Assembly (NCBI GenBank): GCA_028287785.1
Contig: JAQBOZ010000015.1
Location: 1-64,000, forward strand
Direction of reading: 5' to 3'
DNA length: 64,000 nucleotides
From: Chlorobiota bacterium
GTDB lineage: Bacteria > Bacteroidota > Ignavibacteria > OLB7
The translations under genes were made by a program, and so were the position numbers. Shown piece by piece: positions 44,301 to 55,292 of this stretch; within the stretch, counting starts at the first letter, position 1; every line of letters begins with the position of its first letter. The notes below the pieces were generated by a model. That model did no database searches, had not been told where the DNA came from, and saw only the letters and a list, made by a program, of their open reading frames with translations.

Positions 44301-44438
44301 GGATTCTCCGTGATAGCTGTTGTGCGAAATCCTCTCCGGAGTGGTTTCTTCAAGATGATCAGCAGGGTCGAAACTTCACAGGCGAACATATCGATTGTTT
44401 CGCTCGGATAAAATCCCCCAATCCCGGAACCTTCCCGC

Positions 44439-46160
44439 ATGTTCCGGGTTACATCATCAACCATGAGTTCAATCATCAATCCATCGATCGAGGATGTCCG
44501 GCGCCAGCTTGATTCCACTGACGATCCCAGGACGCGGGCCACGCTGCTGAACAGGCTCTGCCAGTTCATGTACATGCAGGATGTGGGGCTGGCGGAGGGG
44601 TACGCACATCAGGCGCTCCGTCTCTCGGCCGACCATGATATCGCCGAGGGCATTACCACGGCCCATATCAGGCTGGCGGAGTGTGCCCGGCTTCGCGGCG
44701 AAATCGATTCGGCGCGCGAGCATCTGCGGCTGGCCGAACGGGCGGTGACAAGGCTTCAGGGAGATCACGGTCTCAAGGCGCTCTTATATCAGAGCTTCGC
44801 CTCGCTGGAGCATCTGCGGGGAAATGACGCAGGGGCGATCACCTGTCTCCACAAAGCGCTTCAGGAGTGCGAGGCGGGGGATGATCCGATGTCGATGTCC
44901 ACCACGCTCACCTTCCTTGGGGATGCATACCGGATGCTTGGGGATTTTTCGAAGGCGATGGAACTGCTTCTGAGAAGCCGATCGCTTGCCGAACGGATCG
45001 AGTATCCCGAGGGGATGGCCGGCGCGCTTACCAATCTTGCCTGTCTCTACTGCGATCTCGGAGATTTTGTTCAGGGGCTGCGCGCCTATCAGGATTCATT
45101 TGCGATCTATCGCGCGCTGGGGAACGAATATCGTCGTGGGATATATTGCCAGGCGATTATTCTCGAGAATATCGGCAGCATTTATGTCCGTCAGGGAGAT
45201 TTCGAGACGGCGGCCGGCAATTATCACGAGTCCCTCCATATCCGTGAGGAGCACGGATGGACGAATGAGGCGGCGGGAGCGCACAGCAACCTTGCCAGCG
45301 CGTATATCGCCTGGGGCAAATGGGATAAGGCGCTGCATCACGCCGGAAGCGCCTGCCGCCTTCATGCGGACTGCGGGGCGCTGGCGGGGCAGGCGGAGGC
45401 GCTTCTCAATCTCGGGCGCATATCGGTTGCCCTGGACGATATCGGGGCGGCTCACGAATATCTCACCGAGGCGCTGGAGCATGTAAAGGATCTGGGCCAG
45501 CCATCGCTTACCGTGGAAATTCATGAAGTGCTGGCGCAATTGCACGAGGCGGCTGGCGATCCTGCCGTTGCCCTGACGCATTTCAGGGAGGTGATGAGGC
45601 TCCGTTCCGAGCTTCACAGCCTGGAGAAGAACCGGGCGATTACGGCTATCCAATTGCGTTATGAGCTTGAGGGATTGGAACGGGAGCGGGAAATGCTGAA
45701 CATGCGAGCGGATTATCTCACGCAGGAAATCACTCTTAAATCGAACGAGCTTGTCTCGATGGCCTCCGTGGTTGCGCGATGCCGGAATTCCATCACCAGA
45801 GTGCAGGAGCAGTTGCTTCTTTTGAAGCGACAATACCCGTGCAATGCCGTTCGCGATGTAAGCGCGCAACTGCTTCCATTGCTCAATGCCGGCCTGGATG
45901 ATGCCGACTGGGAATTATTCGAGCGAAAATTCCGTGAGGTGCATCCATCGTTCATACATTCGCTCACCGTGCAGTTTTCGGAATTAACGCGCACGGAGAT
46001 AAAAGTCTGTTCGCTGCTGCGGTTGAGTCTTGCAACCAAGGAAATCGCCGATATTCTCTGCACGTCGGTTCGCACCATCGACGCGCATCGGAGAAGTATT
46101 CGGAAAAAGGTGAAATTATCACCCGATGCCAGCCTGTCGACATTTCTGATGGCGATGTAA
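44439..46160 (+). CDS. TPR-LuxR type transcriptional regulator
   Basis: 573 residues (ATG at 44439; an ATG at 44463 is also possible). Residues about 30-400 are tetratricopeptide repeats ('ALTNLACLYCDLGDFVQGLR', 'ILENIGSIYVRQGDFETAAG', 'AHSNLASAYIAWGKWDKALH', 'EALLNLGRISVALDDIGAAH'). A coiled-coil stretch follows ('ELEGLEREREMLNMRADYL', about 405-435). The C-terminus is a LuxR-type helix-turn-helix: 'LTRTEIKVCSLLRLSLATKE' and 'IADILCTSVRTIDAHRRSIR'. There is no transmembrane segment or receiver domain. The protein is probably cytosolic, sensing a partner through its repeats and binding DNA. The TAGGTAG repeats just after the gene are candidate targets. Confidence 0.9.
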   Translation: MFRVTSSTMSSIINPSIEDVRRQLDSTDDPRTRATLLNRLCQFMYMQDVGLAEGYAHQALRLSADHDIAEGITTAHIRLAECARLRGEIDSAREHLRLAERAVTRLQGDHGLKALLYQSFASLEHLRGNDAGAITCLHKALQECEAGDDPMSMSTTLTFLGDAYRMLGDFSKAMELLLRSRSLAERIEYPEGMAGALTNLACLYCDLGDFVQGLRAYQDSFAIYRALGNEYRRGIYCQAIILENIGSIYVRQGDFETAAGNYHESLHIREEHGWTNEAAGAHSNLASAYIAWGKWDKALHHAGSACRLHADCGALAGQAEALLNLGRISVALDDIGAAHEYLTEALEHVKDLGQPSLTVEIHEVLAQLHEAAGDPAVALTHFREVMRLRSELHSLEKNRAITAIQLRYELEGLEREREMLNMRADYLTQEITLKSNELVSMASVVARCRNSITRVQEQLLLLKRQYPCNAVRDVSAQLLPLLNAGLDDADWELFERKFREVHPSFIHSLTVQFSELTRTEIKVCSLLRLSLATKEIADILCTSVRTIDAHRRSIRKKVKLSPDASLSTFLMAM

Positions 46161-46791
46161 ATCGGGATGGTTTGGGTTTTCCACCATATCTAGGTAGTAA
46201 TTAGGTAGCGATGCGGCGGATGCTCTCCTGTATATTGCATGTGGCTCCGGAAAGCAGTTCGAACGGTTGTTTTCAATTGTCGGAAATTCTTGAAGTCAGC
46301 GATTCCGCTGAAAAACATCGCCGATCGATTATGGCCGGGAGTTGAATATTCCATAAGTAAATGCCCTGGAATGGGCCTGTTGACAGGATCGACAGCGCGT
46401 TCCATTAAAAGATTTCCGCGTATGTCGCGATATCGAACGCGACTTTTATCGGACATCGCCCCGGTGTTTGTGGCCGCGGAATATCAGCGGCGCAACGGCT
46501 TTCGATGTAATAAACTTCTCCACGGGTTCCCCCATTTCTCCCGTGTTGTTGAATAACTGCAACCACAATTCTCAGTGTTGACATGGCAACGCGCGATAAC
46601 GCGCTGATTTCACCGTGGACGATATCGATAATCGGCACGGGGGAATTGCTGTAAAAGATGATGGGCCGCCTCGAATATTCGGGGCGCGGAATGCTGTTCT
46701 CTCATCTGGTGAACGGCCCGGACATTCGAACGGGGTTCGGGTTCGGACAGCCATGCCATGGATCACGTATCACATCCTCAGGAGATCAATC
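46161..46791. other. Long AT-richer intergenic region
   Basis: 631 bp with visibly lower GC than its flanks. It contains the TAGGTAG direct repeats (46191-46208), the inverted repeat GCGCG-ATAA-CGCGC (46591-46604), and a TTGACA (46578-46583) without a matching -10. Two open frames of 77 and 105 codons look unlike proteins. The region may be regulatory for the propeller gene downstream. Confidence 0.45.
46191..46208. promoter_or_regulatory. TAGGTAG direct repeats, one helical turn apart
   Basis: TAGGTAG occurs at 46191-46197 and 46202-46208, an 11-bp period that places both copies on one DNA face. It starts 31 bp after the LuxR-type regulator gene and well upstream of the secreted propeller gene. 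A protein-binding site is suggested but not proven. Confidence 0.35.
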
Positions 46792-48633
46792 ATGACACAG
46801 CAAAACGGCTTTATGATGCGTATCATCGTCGGGCTGGCGGTTCTGGCGACGATCGGAATTCTCGGCGGCGGCAGCGCGCATGCACAGCGGGAGTGGACAT
46901 TTGGTCCCGTGGACGGGAATGAATTCTGCAACGGCGGTATCCCGACCGGATCGTGCGGGGTAACGGGACATATCATTGTGGGCACAACCCTGAGCCCGAC
47001 CGGAACGAACATCGACGCTTATGTGGTACGTACCAACAGCGCCGGCACTCCGATCTGGCAGTGGACCTACGATATCGATGGAAAACTTGGGAATGACGTC
47101 CCGTATGGCATCACCGAGGCTCCCGCGACATCGCTCTATCCGGCCGGGTATATCGTGGTCGGCAAGACCACTCTGGGCAACTCCGATAACACCACCGATA
47201 TCTTCGTGCTTCGGCTGAATTGTTCCGGGAGTGTCGTCTGGTCGCACACATACGGCAAGCCGGGGGAGAACGACGTGGCGCGCAGCGTCATCGCTCACAG
47301 CAACGGCGATTTCGTGATCGCCGGCTGGACCTTTGGAGGACCGAGCGGAACGCAGGATGGCTATCTCCTCCGCATCAGCCCGGCCGGAGCAATCACATGG
47401 GGAAAGGTCTACGATGGGGGAGCCGCCGATTATTTCTACGGTCTTACCGAGGCGAAATTCGCGGGAGCGGGGGGAAATCCGGGTGATATCGTCGTTGCCG
47501 GCGGCACCACCAGCTACGGCAACGGCACGCAGGGATGGGCGCTGCGCGTGGGAAGCGGGGGCGGCCTGATGCTGGTTGCTCCACAGGGAGCTGCCAATTT
47601 CGGCGGCACCAAGGTGGAGAACTTCGATGAGGTGGTGGAGCTTCAGACCGGCAACGAGGCGGGGAATCTCGTCTTCGCGGGACATACCACATCGTTCCCG
47701 AACAGCATCGATGATGCGTACCTGATCAAGACCGGCCCATCTCCCTGCACGCTCCTCAAATCGAGGATTATCGGCGACCTTGGCGGTCCCAGCATGGACA
47801 TCGCGGTCCGTGTGCGGGAGGTGACGGTGCTGGAGGGTTCGGGCTTCCCGGCTCCGCTGGCGCTCCCCGGCAGTCTGATTATCACCGGCGTCACCAACAA
47901 CGGCAACTCGGAGGTTGATATGATGCTTCTGCCGCTCAGCGCGGCCACGCTCATCCCGCCGGTCACCGGCGGTTTCGCATACGGAGATCATGGTCTGAAG
48001 GGGGATGGCGGCTTCTACGTGGCCGATGATATCGCGGGAAGCGGCTTCGCCATTGCCGGTTACACCAGTAGCAACCGCGATGTGGCCGTCCATCCGGGCG
48101 ATCCGGGGGATATGTATCTGGTGACGACCGACCCGCAGGGGCATACCAACTGCCAGACAGAGTGGGTTCCAAACTCGCAGGCACCATTGTGGGCGGCGAA
48201 CTGCCAGGGGGCGACCATCACCGATCTGAAAAAGGACTCAGCCGTCGTTACGACCGGCACCATACGTCACTGGGATGTGATCACCTGCGGCACGGCGGGG
48301 AAGGCACGTTCCAACGATGAATCGGGCGATGGCGCGGGCCTGGCGGACGCCGATGCTGTCGATGCCAATGCACCTGCTCTCCATTCAACGCCGAACCCGG
48401 TGATGCGTGGCGATCAGCTTGTGATGGACTATACGTTCCCACGTTCGATCACGGTCGATCTTACGCTGACCGATATGACGGGGGCGATTGTGATGACGAG
48501 GAAGGTGGAGTGCGGCGCGGGACATGGCACACTCTCGATTTCCACCGATGCGCTGCCGAGCGGAACCTATATCGTGAAGATGAACGGGGCCGGCACGACT
48601 CTGACAACGAAGGTGATTGTGGCTCAACGCTGA
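46792..48633 (+). CDS. Secreted propeller-like protein with C-terminal sorting domain
   Basis: 613 residues, starting at the ATG with AGGAGATCAATC before it; the frame is open upstream without sense. Signal peptide to AHAQ. Repeats of the type 'GYIVVGKTTLGN', 'DFVIAGWTFGGPSGTQDGYL', 'DIVVAGGTTSYGNG', 'NLVFAGHTTSF', 'GFAIAGYTSSNRD', each followed by a 'D.Y/F.L' strand, form a beta-propeller-like body of about seven blades. The end is a sorting domain of lesser similarity ('LHSTPNPVMRGDQLVMDYT', 'LTLTDMTGAIV', 'LPSGTYIVKMNG'). Likely T9SS cargo with unknown ligand. Confidence 0.75.
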   Translation: MTQQNGFMMRIIVGLAVLATIGILGGGSAHAQREWTFGPVDGNEFCNGGIPTGSCGVTGHIIVGTTLSPTGTNIDAYVVRTNSAGTPIWQWTYDIDGKLGNDVPYGITEAPATSLYPAGYIVVGKTTLGNSDNTTDIFVLRLNCSGSVVWSHTYGKPGENDVARSVIAHSNGDFVIAGWTFGGPSGTQDGYLLRISPAGAITWGKVYDGGAADYFYGLTEAKFAGAGGNPGDIVVAGGTTSYGNGTQGWALRVGSGGGLMLVAPQGAANFGGTKVENFDEVVELQTGNEAGNLVFAGHTTSFPNSIDDAYLIKTGPSPCTLLKSRIIGDLGGPSMDIAVRVREVTVLEGSGFPAPLALPGSLIITGVTNNGNSEVDMMLLPLSAATLIPPVTGGFAYGDHGLKGDGGFYVADDIAGSGFAIAGYTSSNRDVAVHPGDPGDMYLVTTDPQGHTNCQTEWVPNSQAPLWAANCQGATITDLKKDSAVVTTGTIRHWDVITCGTAGKARSNDESGDGAGLADADAVDANAPALHSTPNPVMRGDQLVMDYTFPRSITVDLTLTDMTGAIVMTRKVECGAGHGTLSISTDALPSGTYIVKMNGAGTTLTTKVIVAQR

Positions 48634-48670
48634 GATTCCATCGCTGATTGAAACCGGCGCTCGACGCCTT

Positions 48671-48710
48671 GCACCCTCGGGAGATCCTCTTCCGGGGGTG
48701 CTCCGTTTTA
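48671..48710. terminator. Intrinsic terminator
   Basis: A 10-bp stem GCACCCTCGG/CCGGGGGTGC with a 11-nt loop is followed by TCCGTTTTATTT. It lies 38 bp after the propeller gene and ahead of the convergent aminotransferase gene. Confidence 0.7.
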
Positions 48711-48754
48711 TTTCGCCGCTCCGTTCGATGCAGTCGCCGCTGAACCGCGATCGC

Positions 48755-49927
48755 CTAGCCCCGCAGCTTCCGAAGCCGCTCCGCTCCCGCCTCCAGCGTC
48801 TCCCAGCTCTTGCAGAAACAGAACCGGACAAGCCGTTTTCCCTCCGCCGGATCAAGGTAGAACGTATCGAGCGGGATGGCCGCCACGCCGATCTCCCGTA
48901 TCAGATGGCGGATGAAATCGGCGCCGTTGGTAAAGGGAAAATCGCCGATATCCCCCACGATGAAATAGCTGCCGTCCGGCCTGCGGGGGCGCAGACCGGC
49001 ATCGCGAAGCACCTCCATCAGAAAATCGCGTCGCGCCAGATAATCGGCGGCAAGCGTCCTGAAGTAGTCATCGGGAAGGCGGAGCGCCTCGGCGATGGCA
49101 TGCTGCATCGGCGTGCAGGTGGCGAAGACGCTGAACTGGTGAACGCGCCTGAGCGCCGCCTGCAACGGCTCCGGGCCTATCGCCCAGCCGATCTTCCAGC
49201 CGGTGAAGGAGAATGTCTTGCCGCCACTCGATATCGTCAGCGTCCGCTCCCACATGCCGGGAAGCGTCGCCAGCCGCCGGTGCGATGCCTCGGGGTAGAC
49301 GATATGTTCGTACACCTCGTCGGCGATCGCCAGAAGATCGTGCTCGCGGCAGATCGCGGCTATCGTCTCCAGCTCCGCGTCCGTGAAGATTGTTCCGCTC
49401 GGGTTGTGCGGCGTGTTGACGTAGATGGCGCGGGTGCGGCCGGTGACGGCGGCGCGCAGCTCGGCCGGATCGAAACGGAAATCGGGGGCGTGGAGGGCCA
49501 CCGGCACGGGGATGCCGCCGGCCATGCGGATTGTGGGGACGTAGGAATCGTAGCAGGGCTCGAAGATGATGACCTCATCCCCCGGCTCGATAAACGCCAG
49601 CCCGGTGCAGAAGATCGCCTCGGTCGCGCCGCTGGTGACGGTGATTTCCGCGAGCGGATCGATCCGCATTCCGTAGAAACGGAGGGAGTGTTCGGCTATC
49701 GCCTCCCGCAGCGGCGCCTCCCCGTTGGAAAGCGCATACTGATTATGCCCCGCGGCGATCGCGCGCGCCACGGCGTTCCGTATCTCCTCCGGCCCGTCAA
49801 AATCGGGAAATCCCTGCCCCAGATTGACGGCGTTGAACTCCCGCGCCAGCGCGCTGATCTCTGCGAAAATCGATGTGCCGAAGCCGCGAACGCGCCCGGC
49901 CATCCATGTGCGGGCCGTCAGATCCAT
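48755..49927 (-). CDS. PLP-dependent aminotransferase (class I/II)
   Basis: About 390 residues from the ATG at 49927; an in-frame ATG 11 codons upstream (49960) is possible but lies close to a repeat. The fold-type I motifs are clear: 'AVNLGQGFPDFDGP', 'NQYALSNGEAPLREAIA', 'VTSGATEAIF', 'VNTPHNPSGTIF', 'AIADEVYEHIVYP', 'SSGGKTFSFTGWKIGWAIGP' (PLP-binding Lys) and 'FCFCKSWETLEAGAERLR'. This set is closest to kynurenine/methionine-type aminotransferases. The amino donor cannot be fixed from sequence. Confidence 0.9.
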   Translation of the reverse strand: MDLTARTWMAGRVRGFGTSIFAEISALAREFNAVNLGQGFPDFDGPEEIRNAVARAIAAGHNQYALSNGEAPLREAIAEHSLRFYGMRIDPLAEITVTSGATEAIFCTGLAFIEPGDEVIIFEPCYDSYVPTIRMAGGIPVPVALHAPDFRFDPAELRAAVTGRTRAIYVNTPHNPSGTIFTDAELETIAAICREHDLLAIADEVYEHIVYPEASHRRLATLPGMWERTLTISSGGKTFSFTGWKIGWAIGPEPLQAALRRVHQFSVFATCTPMQHAIAEALRLPDDYFRTLAADYLARRDFLMEVLRDAGLRPRRPDGSYFIVGDIGDFPFTNGADFIRHLIREIGVAAIPLDTFYLDPAEGKRLVRFCFCKSWETLEAGAERLRKLRG

Positions 49928-50020
49928 ATGGGATATGGGATAATGATAAAAATGCTGCATGGGGCTGTAATCCCCCAGGAGCTATGGCGCCCCGCCGGGG
50001 AGACGGGGAAGTCTTCCTCA

Positions 50021-50075
50021 AGCCCCGGAGGGGCGTAATCCCTTCTGCGCGGGGCATCGCCCCGCGCAGAAGGGA

Positions 50076-50077
<2 letters not shown>
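50021..50077. repeat. Box-plus-hairpin repeat overlapping pgi stop
   Basis: AGCCCCGGAGGGGCG (50021-50035) is followed by a perfect 18-bp inverted repeat (50037-50054 with 50060-50077, loop CATCG). The hairpin reaches into the pgi stop codon (50076-50078). The same layout is at 42827-42883. A degenerate third unit may lie at 49961-50005 (GGGGCTGTAATCCCCC, GCGCCCCGCCGGGG). Confidence 0.75.
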
Positions 50078-51746
<1,669 letters not shown>

Positions 51747-51854
51747 TTAATGATGTTCGATTCCGTGCATTCTTTTATTGCGCGGGCCGGGATGCGCGAT
51801 ATCGCGCATTATTCGGAAATGCCGGGCGTAATTATTGCGAACTATTCCGCGCGA

Positions 51855-53330
51855 TTATTTCAGTCGCTCGAAATCGATGAAGCCGCGCTCCGGGTCGGTG
51901 GCCGTCAGCCGCACGTCGATCCTGTCGCCAACGTCCAGCCCCTCCTCACCCGCCACGATTCTCCCCTCCGCCGGTGGCGCCACCAGCCTGGCAAACGTTC
52001 CCTTTGGCGAAACGCCGGTGACGATCGCCTGATAATGCTCGCCGATATGCCCGCTCAGGAACATCGCCGCCACCGCCTTCCGCATAAACCGCTCCACCTG
52101 CCGCGCCTCGCTTGCCCGCCTGCCTGCATGCTCCGCTATCCCCCGCATCTCATCGATGCCGTACGGGCTTGGCCGCCCCTCGGTAACGCTCTTCAGCAGC
52201 CGCTGGATGATAAGATCGATATAGCGACGGTTGGGAGCGGTGGAGTGGGTGTAATCCTGGAGCGCCAGGCTGAAGTGGTCGGGGTTGGTGTCATCAGGCC
52301 CCTCGACGGTGTAGATGCCGGCGCCAAGGAGCTTGACCACCGCGAGCGAGAGATCGGGAAAATGAACCGGATCGATCCCCTTCCGTTTGTCGAGAAAGGC
52401 GGCAAGGGCGCGGGCATCCGGCTCCGGCGGCAGCGAATCGCCAAGCCGGGCGGCGATCTCCGCGATCCTGTCCCACCTGTACGGCGGCTCCAGCACGCGA
52501 CGGATCGACGGGATGCCGGCGGAATCGAGGAAGGAGGCGATGGTGCTGTTGGCCGCGACCATGAAGCTCTCGATGATATCGCGCGCCCGGTTCGATTCGG
52601 TCACCGCCAGATCCACCACGCGACCATCGACCGACACGGGTCGCGCCTCGATCGTCTCGAAGTTGAGCGCTCCGGCGCGCCGGCGAACGGCGCGAAGCCG
52701 GCCGGCGGCCTCCTCCTGAAGCCGGAGCTGCTCCTCCAGCCCGTTGGTCGCGGTGACACGTTCGGGGATTGGCCCGGTGCCCTCCAGCCACGGCCCAAGG
52801 CTCTCGTAGGCAAGCTGCACGCGGTTGCGGACAAGCCCGCGATAGGCATCGCTCCTGAGAATTGTGCCATCCCCGTCCACCATCATCTCGATCACCATCG
52901 CCAGACGATCGGCATCCGCCCGGAGCGAGGTAAGGCCGGTGGAAAGCTCCTCCGGGAGCATGGGAAACGTGGCGACGCCGGTATAGACCGATGTGCCGTT
53001 GCGGGCGGCGAACAGGTCGATCGGCGAGCCCTTCGGCACATATGCGTCCACATCGGCGATGGCGACAAGGAGGCGGATGGCTCCATCGGGGAGCCGCTCG
53101 GCGAACTCGATCTGATCCAGATCGCGCGTGTCGTCGTTATCGATCGATGACCAGAGGAGATCGCGGAGATCGCGCATGCGGGGATCGGCGGCCTCGCGCG
53201 CCATCACAGCGCCAAGGCCGGCAATCTGATCCTTCGCCTGCGCGGGGATTTCGGGGGAGAAACCGGCATCGATCATCGCGCGCATCGCCATTGTCCGAAG
53301 ATCCGGCGGCTGGTTCTGGTGCATCGTCAT
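51855..53330 (-). CDS. Compact RNB-domain exoribonuclease (RNase II family)
   Basis: 491 residues, shorter than E. coli RNase II (644) or RNase R (813). The catalytic motif 'SSIDNDDTRDLDQIEFAE' provides the cluster of metal-binding aspartates. 'VAIADVDAYVPKGSPIDLFA', 'VYTGVATFPMLPEELS', 'SLALQDYTHSTAPNRRYIDL' and 'ERFMRKAVAAMFLS' are RNB-domain landmarks, and the C-terminal 70 residues look like an S1 domain ('QAIVTGVSPKGTFARLVAPP'). No N-terminal cold-shock domains are visible; only about 60 residues precede the catalytic motif. It degrades RNA 3' to 5'. Close relatives of this trimmed form occur in Deinococcus and cyanobacteria. Confidence 0.9.
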   Translation of the reverse strand: MTMHQNQPPDLRTMAMRAMIDAGFSPEIPAQAKDQIAGLGAVMAREAADPRMRDLRDLLWSSIDNDDTRDLDQIEFAERLPDGAIRLLVAIADVDAYVPKGSPIDLFAARNGTSVYTGVATFPMLPEELSTGLTSLRADADRLAMVIEMMVDGDGTILRSDAYRGLVRNRVQLAYESLGPWLEGTGPIPERVTATNGLEEQLRLQEEAAGRLRAVRRRAGALNFETIEARPVSVDGRVVDLAVTESNRARDIIESFMVAANSTIASFLDSAGIPSIRRVLEPPYRWDRIAEIAARLGDSLPPEPDARALAAFLDKRKGIDPVHFPDLSLAVVKLLGAGIYTVEGPDDTNPDHFSLALQDYTHSTAPNRRYIDLIIQRLLKSVTEGRPSPYGIDEMRGIAEHAGRRASEARQVERFMRKAVAAMFLSGHIGEHYQAIVTGVSPKGTFARLVAPPAEGRIVAGEEGLDVGDRIDVRLTATDPERGFIDFERLK

Positions 53331-53492
53331 AAAAGGATCTCGCTGAATGAAACCGGCGCCATTCCCCGTAACCGGCGCTCTCCGCGGGCGGTTGTCCGTC
53401 CGGTCATCGGCTTGAATGGAGAAGGCCGGTGCAAGTATACCGCGGCGCTCGCTATTAATTATCCCGCTTTCGGAATGTGCGGGGCCGCCATG

Positions 53493-53538
53493 AAAAAAAT
53501 CCTCTCCGGCCGGTGGGAGACCCGGATCGGAGAGGATT
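53493..53538 (-). terminator. Intrinsic terminator of DUF4142 gene
   Basis: On the minus strand, a perfect 11-bp stem AATCCTCTCCG/CGGAGAGGATT with a 19-nt loop is followed by a T run (AAAAAAA on the plus strand at 53493-53499). It lies 22 bp beyond the stop codon. Confidence 0.85.
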
Positions 53539-53559
53539 GCATGACAGCGTCAGCCTGGA

Positions 53560-54255
53560 TCACTTGCCCGCCATCGAGCCCAGCTTCCCCTGGATTTCCT
53601 TGGCGCGGTCCAGATGTTTCTGCACGATCGGAATCGCCTTGCCGATGGCATCCTTCAGCTCGGGCGCCTGGGCCTTGGCCTGCATGGCGTTCAGCATCGT
53701 GAGATCCTTCTGGTGGTCGCCGACGGCCTCCGCGATATACTTGGCGTCGAAATCGGCGCCGTCCGCGGCGGAGGTGAGCTCCTGCACCATCATCTCCGTC
53801 TCCCCCTTCATGTTGTCATCGGCGGCGGGAGTCGGGGTGATCTTGAGCCTGGCTGCGAGCGCCTTGCCGTCGCTCATCATCTTGCCGTGGTCGGTGATCA
53901 TCATCTGCGCGAACTTCTTGACATCGGCGTTCTTCCCCTTCTTCAGCGCCAGCTTCCCCTCGGTGATCTCCGCGGAGTCGGCCATGGAAAGCGCCGCGAG
54001 GATATTCGCGTCGTTCATCGGCATGGCGGTGGCCGCCTTCGAGGTATCCATGCCGGCGCCGGAAGCCATCGCGGTATCATGATGCGCCATCGCGCTGTCG
54101 GCCGTCGGTGTTCCGGTCGCGGTTCCCGGCGTGGTTACGGCGGAGTCCGTGGTGATGGTGGCCTGCGTATCCGGGCTCTTCTTGCAGGCGCCGAACGTGG
54201 CGCACGCGCAAAGGACGATACCGACCTTCAGCATTCGTGAAAACGTCAAACCCAT
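53560..54255 (-). CDS. DUF4142 lipoprotein
   Basis: 231 residues from the ATG at 54255, which has AAGGAGG upstream. The lipobox FGAC (Cys24) marks a lipoprotein. After a Thr/Ala-rich stretch, the helical DUF4142 domain starts at 'ANILAALSMADSAEITEGKL' and contains 'DVKKFAQMMITDHGKMM', 'KYIAEAVGDHQKDLTML' and 'PELKDAIGKAIPIVQKHLDRA'. The HxxD/DH positions are typical; the domain resembles ferritin-like helical bundles. The biological role is unknown. It is transcribed alone, with its own terminator. Confidence 0.88.
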   Translation of the reverse strand: MGLTFSRMLKVGIVLCACATFGACKKSPDTQATITTDSAVTTPGTATGTPTADSAMAHHDTAMASGAGMDTSKAATAMPMNDANILAALSMADSAEITEGKLALKKGKNADVKKFAQMMITDHGKMMSDGKALAARLKITPTPAADDNMKGETEMMVQELTSAADGADFDAKYIAEAVGDHQKDLTMLNAMQAKAQAPELKDAIGKAIPIVQKHLDRAKEIQGKLGSMAGK

Positions 54256-54385
54256 TGTACCCTCCTTGAATGATAGAATGATCATCGAACCAAATCAACC
54301 ATTCAGGCATAGCAAATCATATGCCGCCCGTCCCGCGAACAGGGGCATTTGTGTGATATGATCGTGATCCGCCGGGCCCATCGGG

Positions 54386-55243
54386 TCAGAATGTATAGCA
54401 CATCGCGAACCCGCTGGTCGTCGGCACGATAAGGAGGCCGGTGGCGCCGCCCGGCCCGTCGTGGAGATGGGAGACGCCGTAGCCGCAGATGGTGCCGATG
54501 GCCGCGCCGAGGAATACATCGCTGGCCCAGTGGCGATCCACATAGATCCGGCTAAGCCCGGTGACGGCGGCGATCGAGTAGAGGCCGACGGTTGCCCAGG
54601 GACGGTCGATATCGGCGGCGAGCGATGAGCAGAGCGCGAACGCGACGGTGGTGTGTCCGGACGGCAGGGAGTTGAGATCGTCGTTCAGGCTTGGCCCGTG
54701 GAACACATACGGTCCACCATTCAGGAACGGGCGTTGCCGTCCGACAAGGGCCTTTACGGTGGTGGTGATGGCGGCCGCGAACGTGACCGACTCCACGATA
54801 TGGCGTCCCGCGAGCCGGAGCGAGGGGCTGTCGAAGAGCAGGCCGCTCAGATAGAGCCCGCCGGAGATGACCCCGGCGGGGAGAATCGTTCCGTTCAGGT
54901 TGCCGATATCGGCGATCCGGTCCTTTGTGGCGTTATGCGCGCCGGAGAAGCCACGGCGCACCGGGTCATCCGCCAGCATCATCAGCCCGGTGCCTCCCAT
55001 GATTCCCCCCGCAATTCCCCAGCTTCGAGCGCCGAATCGTGCGGGCGCGGCGAAGAAGAGCGCGGCATCGCTTCCGGACTCCGCGATATCGCTCACGATG
55101 GTATCGCCGATGCTGGGCGACGGCGGGGGGGGGGATGGCGGGTCCGTGGCGGCGCGAAGATGGCTGGCACAGAGCAACAGAAGCAGGAGTATGGATGCGA
55201 TCGCTCTGAGGCCGATCCGGTCGGGCTGGGTTGCAGCAGGCAC
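54386..55243 (-). CDS. PAP2-family phosphatase
   Basis: 285 residues. Signal peptide 'LRAIASILLLLLLCASHLRA', then a Pro/Ser-rich stretch. The acid-phosphatase/haloperoxidase motifs are in order: 'KALVGRQRP' (KxxxxxxRP), 'NSLPSGHTTVAF' (PSGH) and 'SRIYVDRHWASDVFLGAAIG' (SRxxxxxHxxxD). Six or so hydrophobic segments occur. Substrates are usually lipid phosphates such as undecaprenyl pyrophosphate or phosphatidic acid. A cleavable signal and exported catalytic site suggest action on the periplasmic side. The end 'GFAMCYTF' resembles a barrel end, but the fold is helical. Confidence 0.88.
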   Translation of the reverse strand: MPAATQPDRIGLRAIASILLLLLLCASHLRAATDPPSPPPPSPSIGDTIVSDIAESGSDAALFFAAPARFGARSWGIAGGIMGGTGLMMLADDPVRRGFSGAHNATKDRIADIGNLNGTILPAGVISGGLYLSGLLFDSPSLRLAGRHIVESVTFAAAITTTVKALVGRQRPFLNGGPYVFHGPSLNDDLNSLPSGHTTVAFALCSSLAADIDRPWATVGLYSIAAVTGLSRIYVDRHWASDVFLGAAIGTICGYGVSHLHDGPGGATGLLIVPTTSGFAMCYTF

Positions 55244-55292
55244 GTGAAAATCCTGATGGAAGGTTCGCGATTATGGGAGGGCTTGAACGGCG

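Noticed and set aside
46239-46556. 105-codon frame in the long intergenic region
   Set aside because: No ribosome-binding site and no recognisable fold; basic composition typical of spurious frames.
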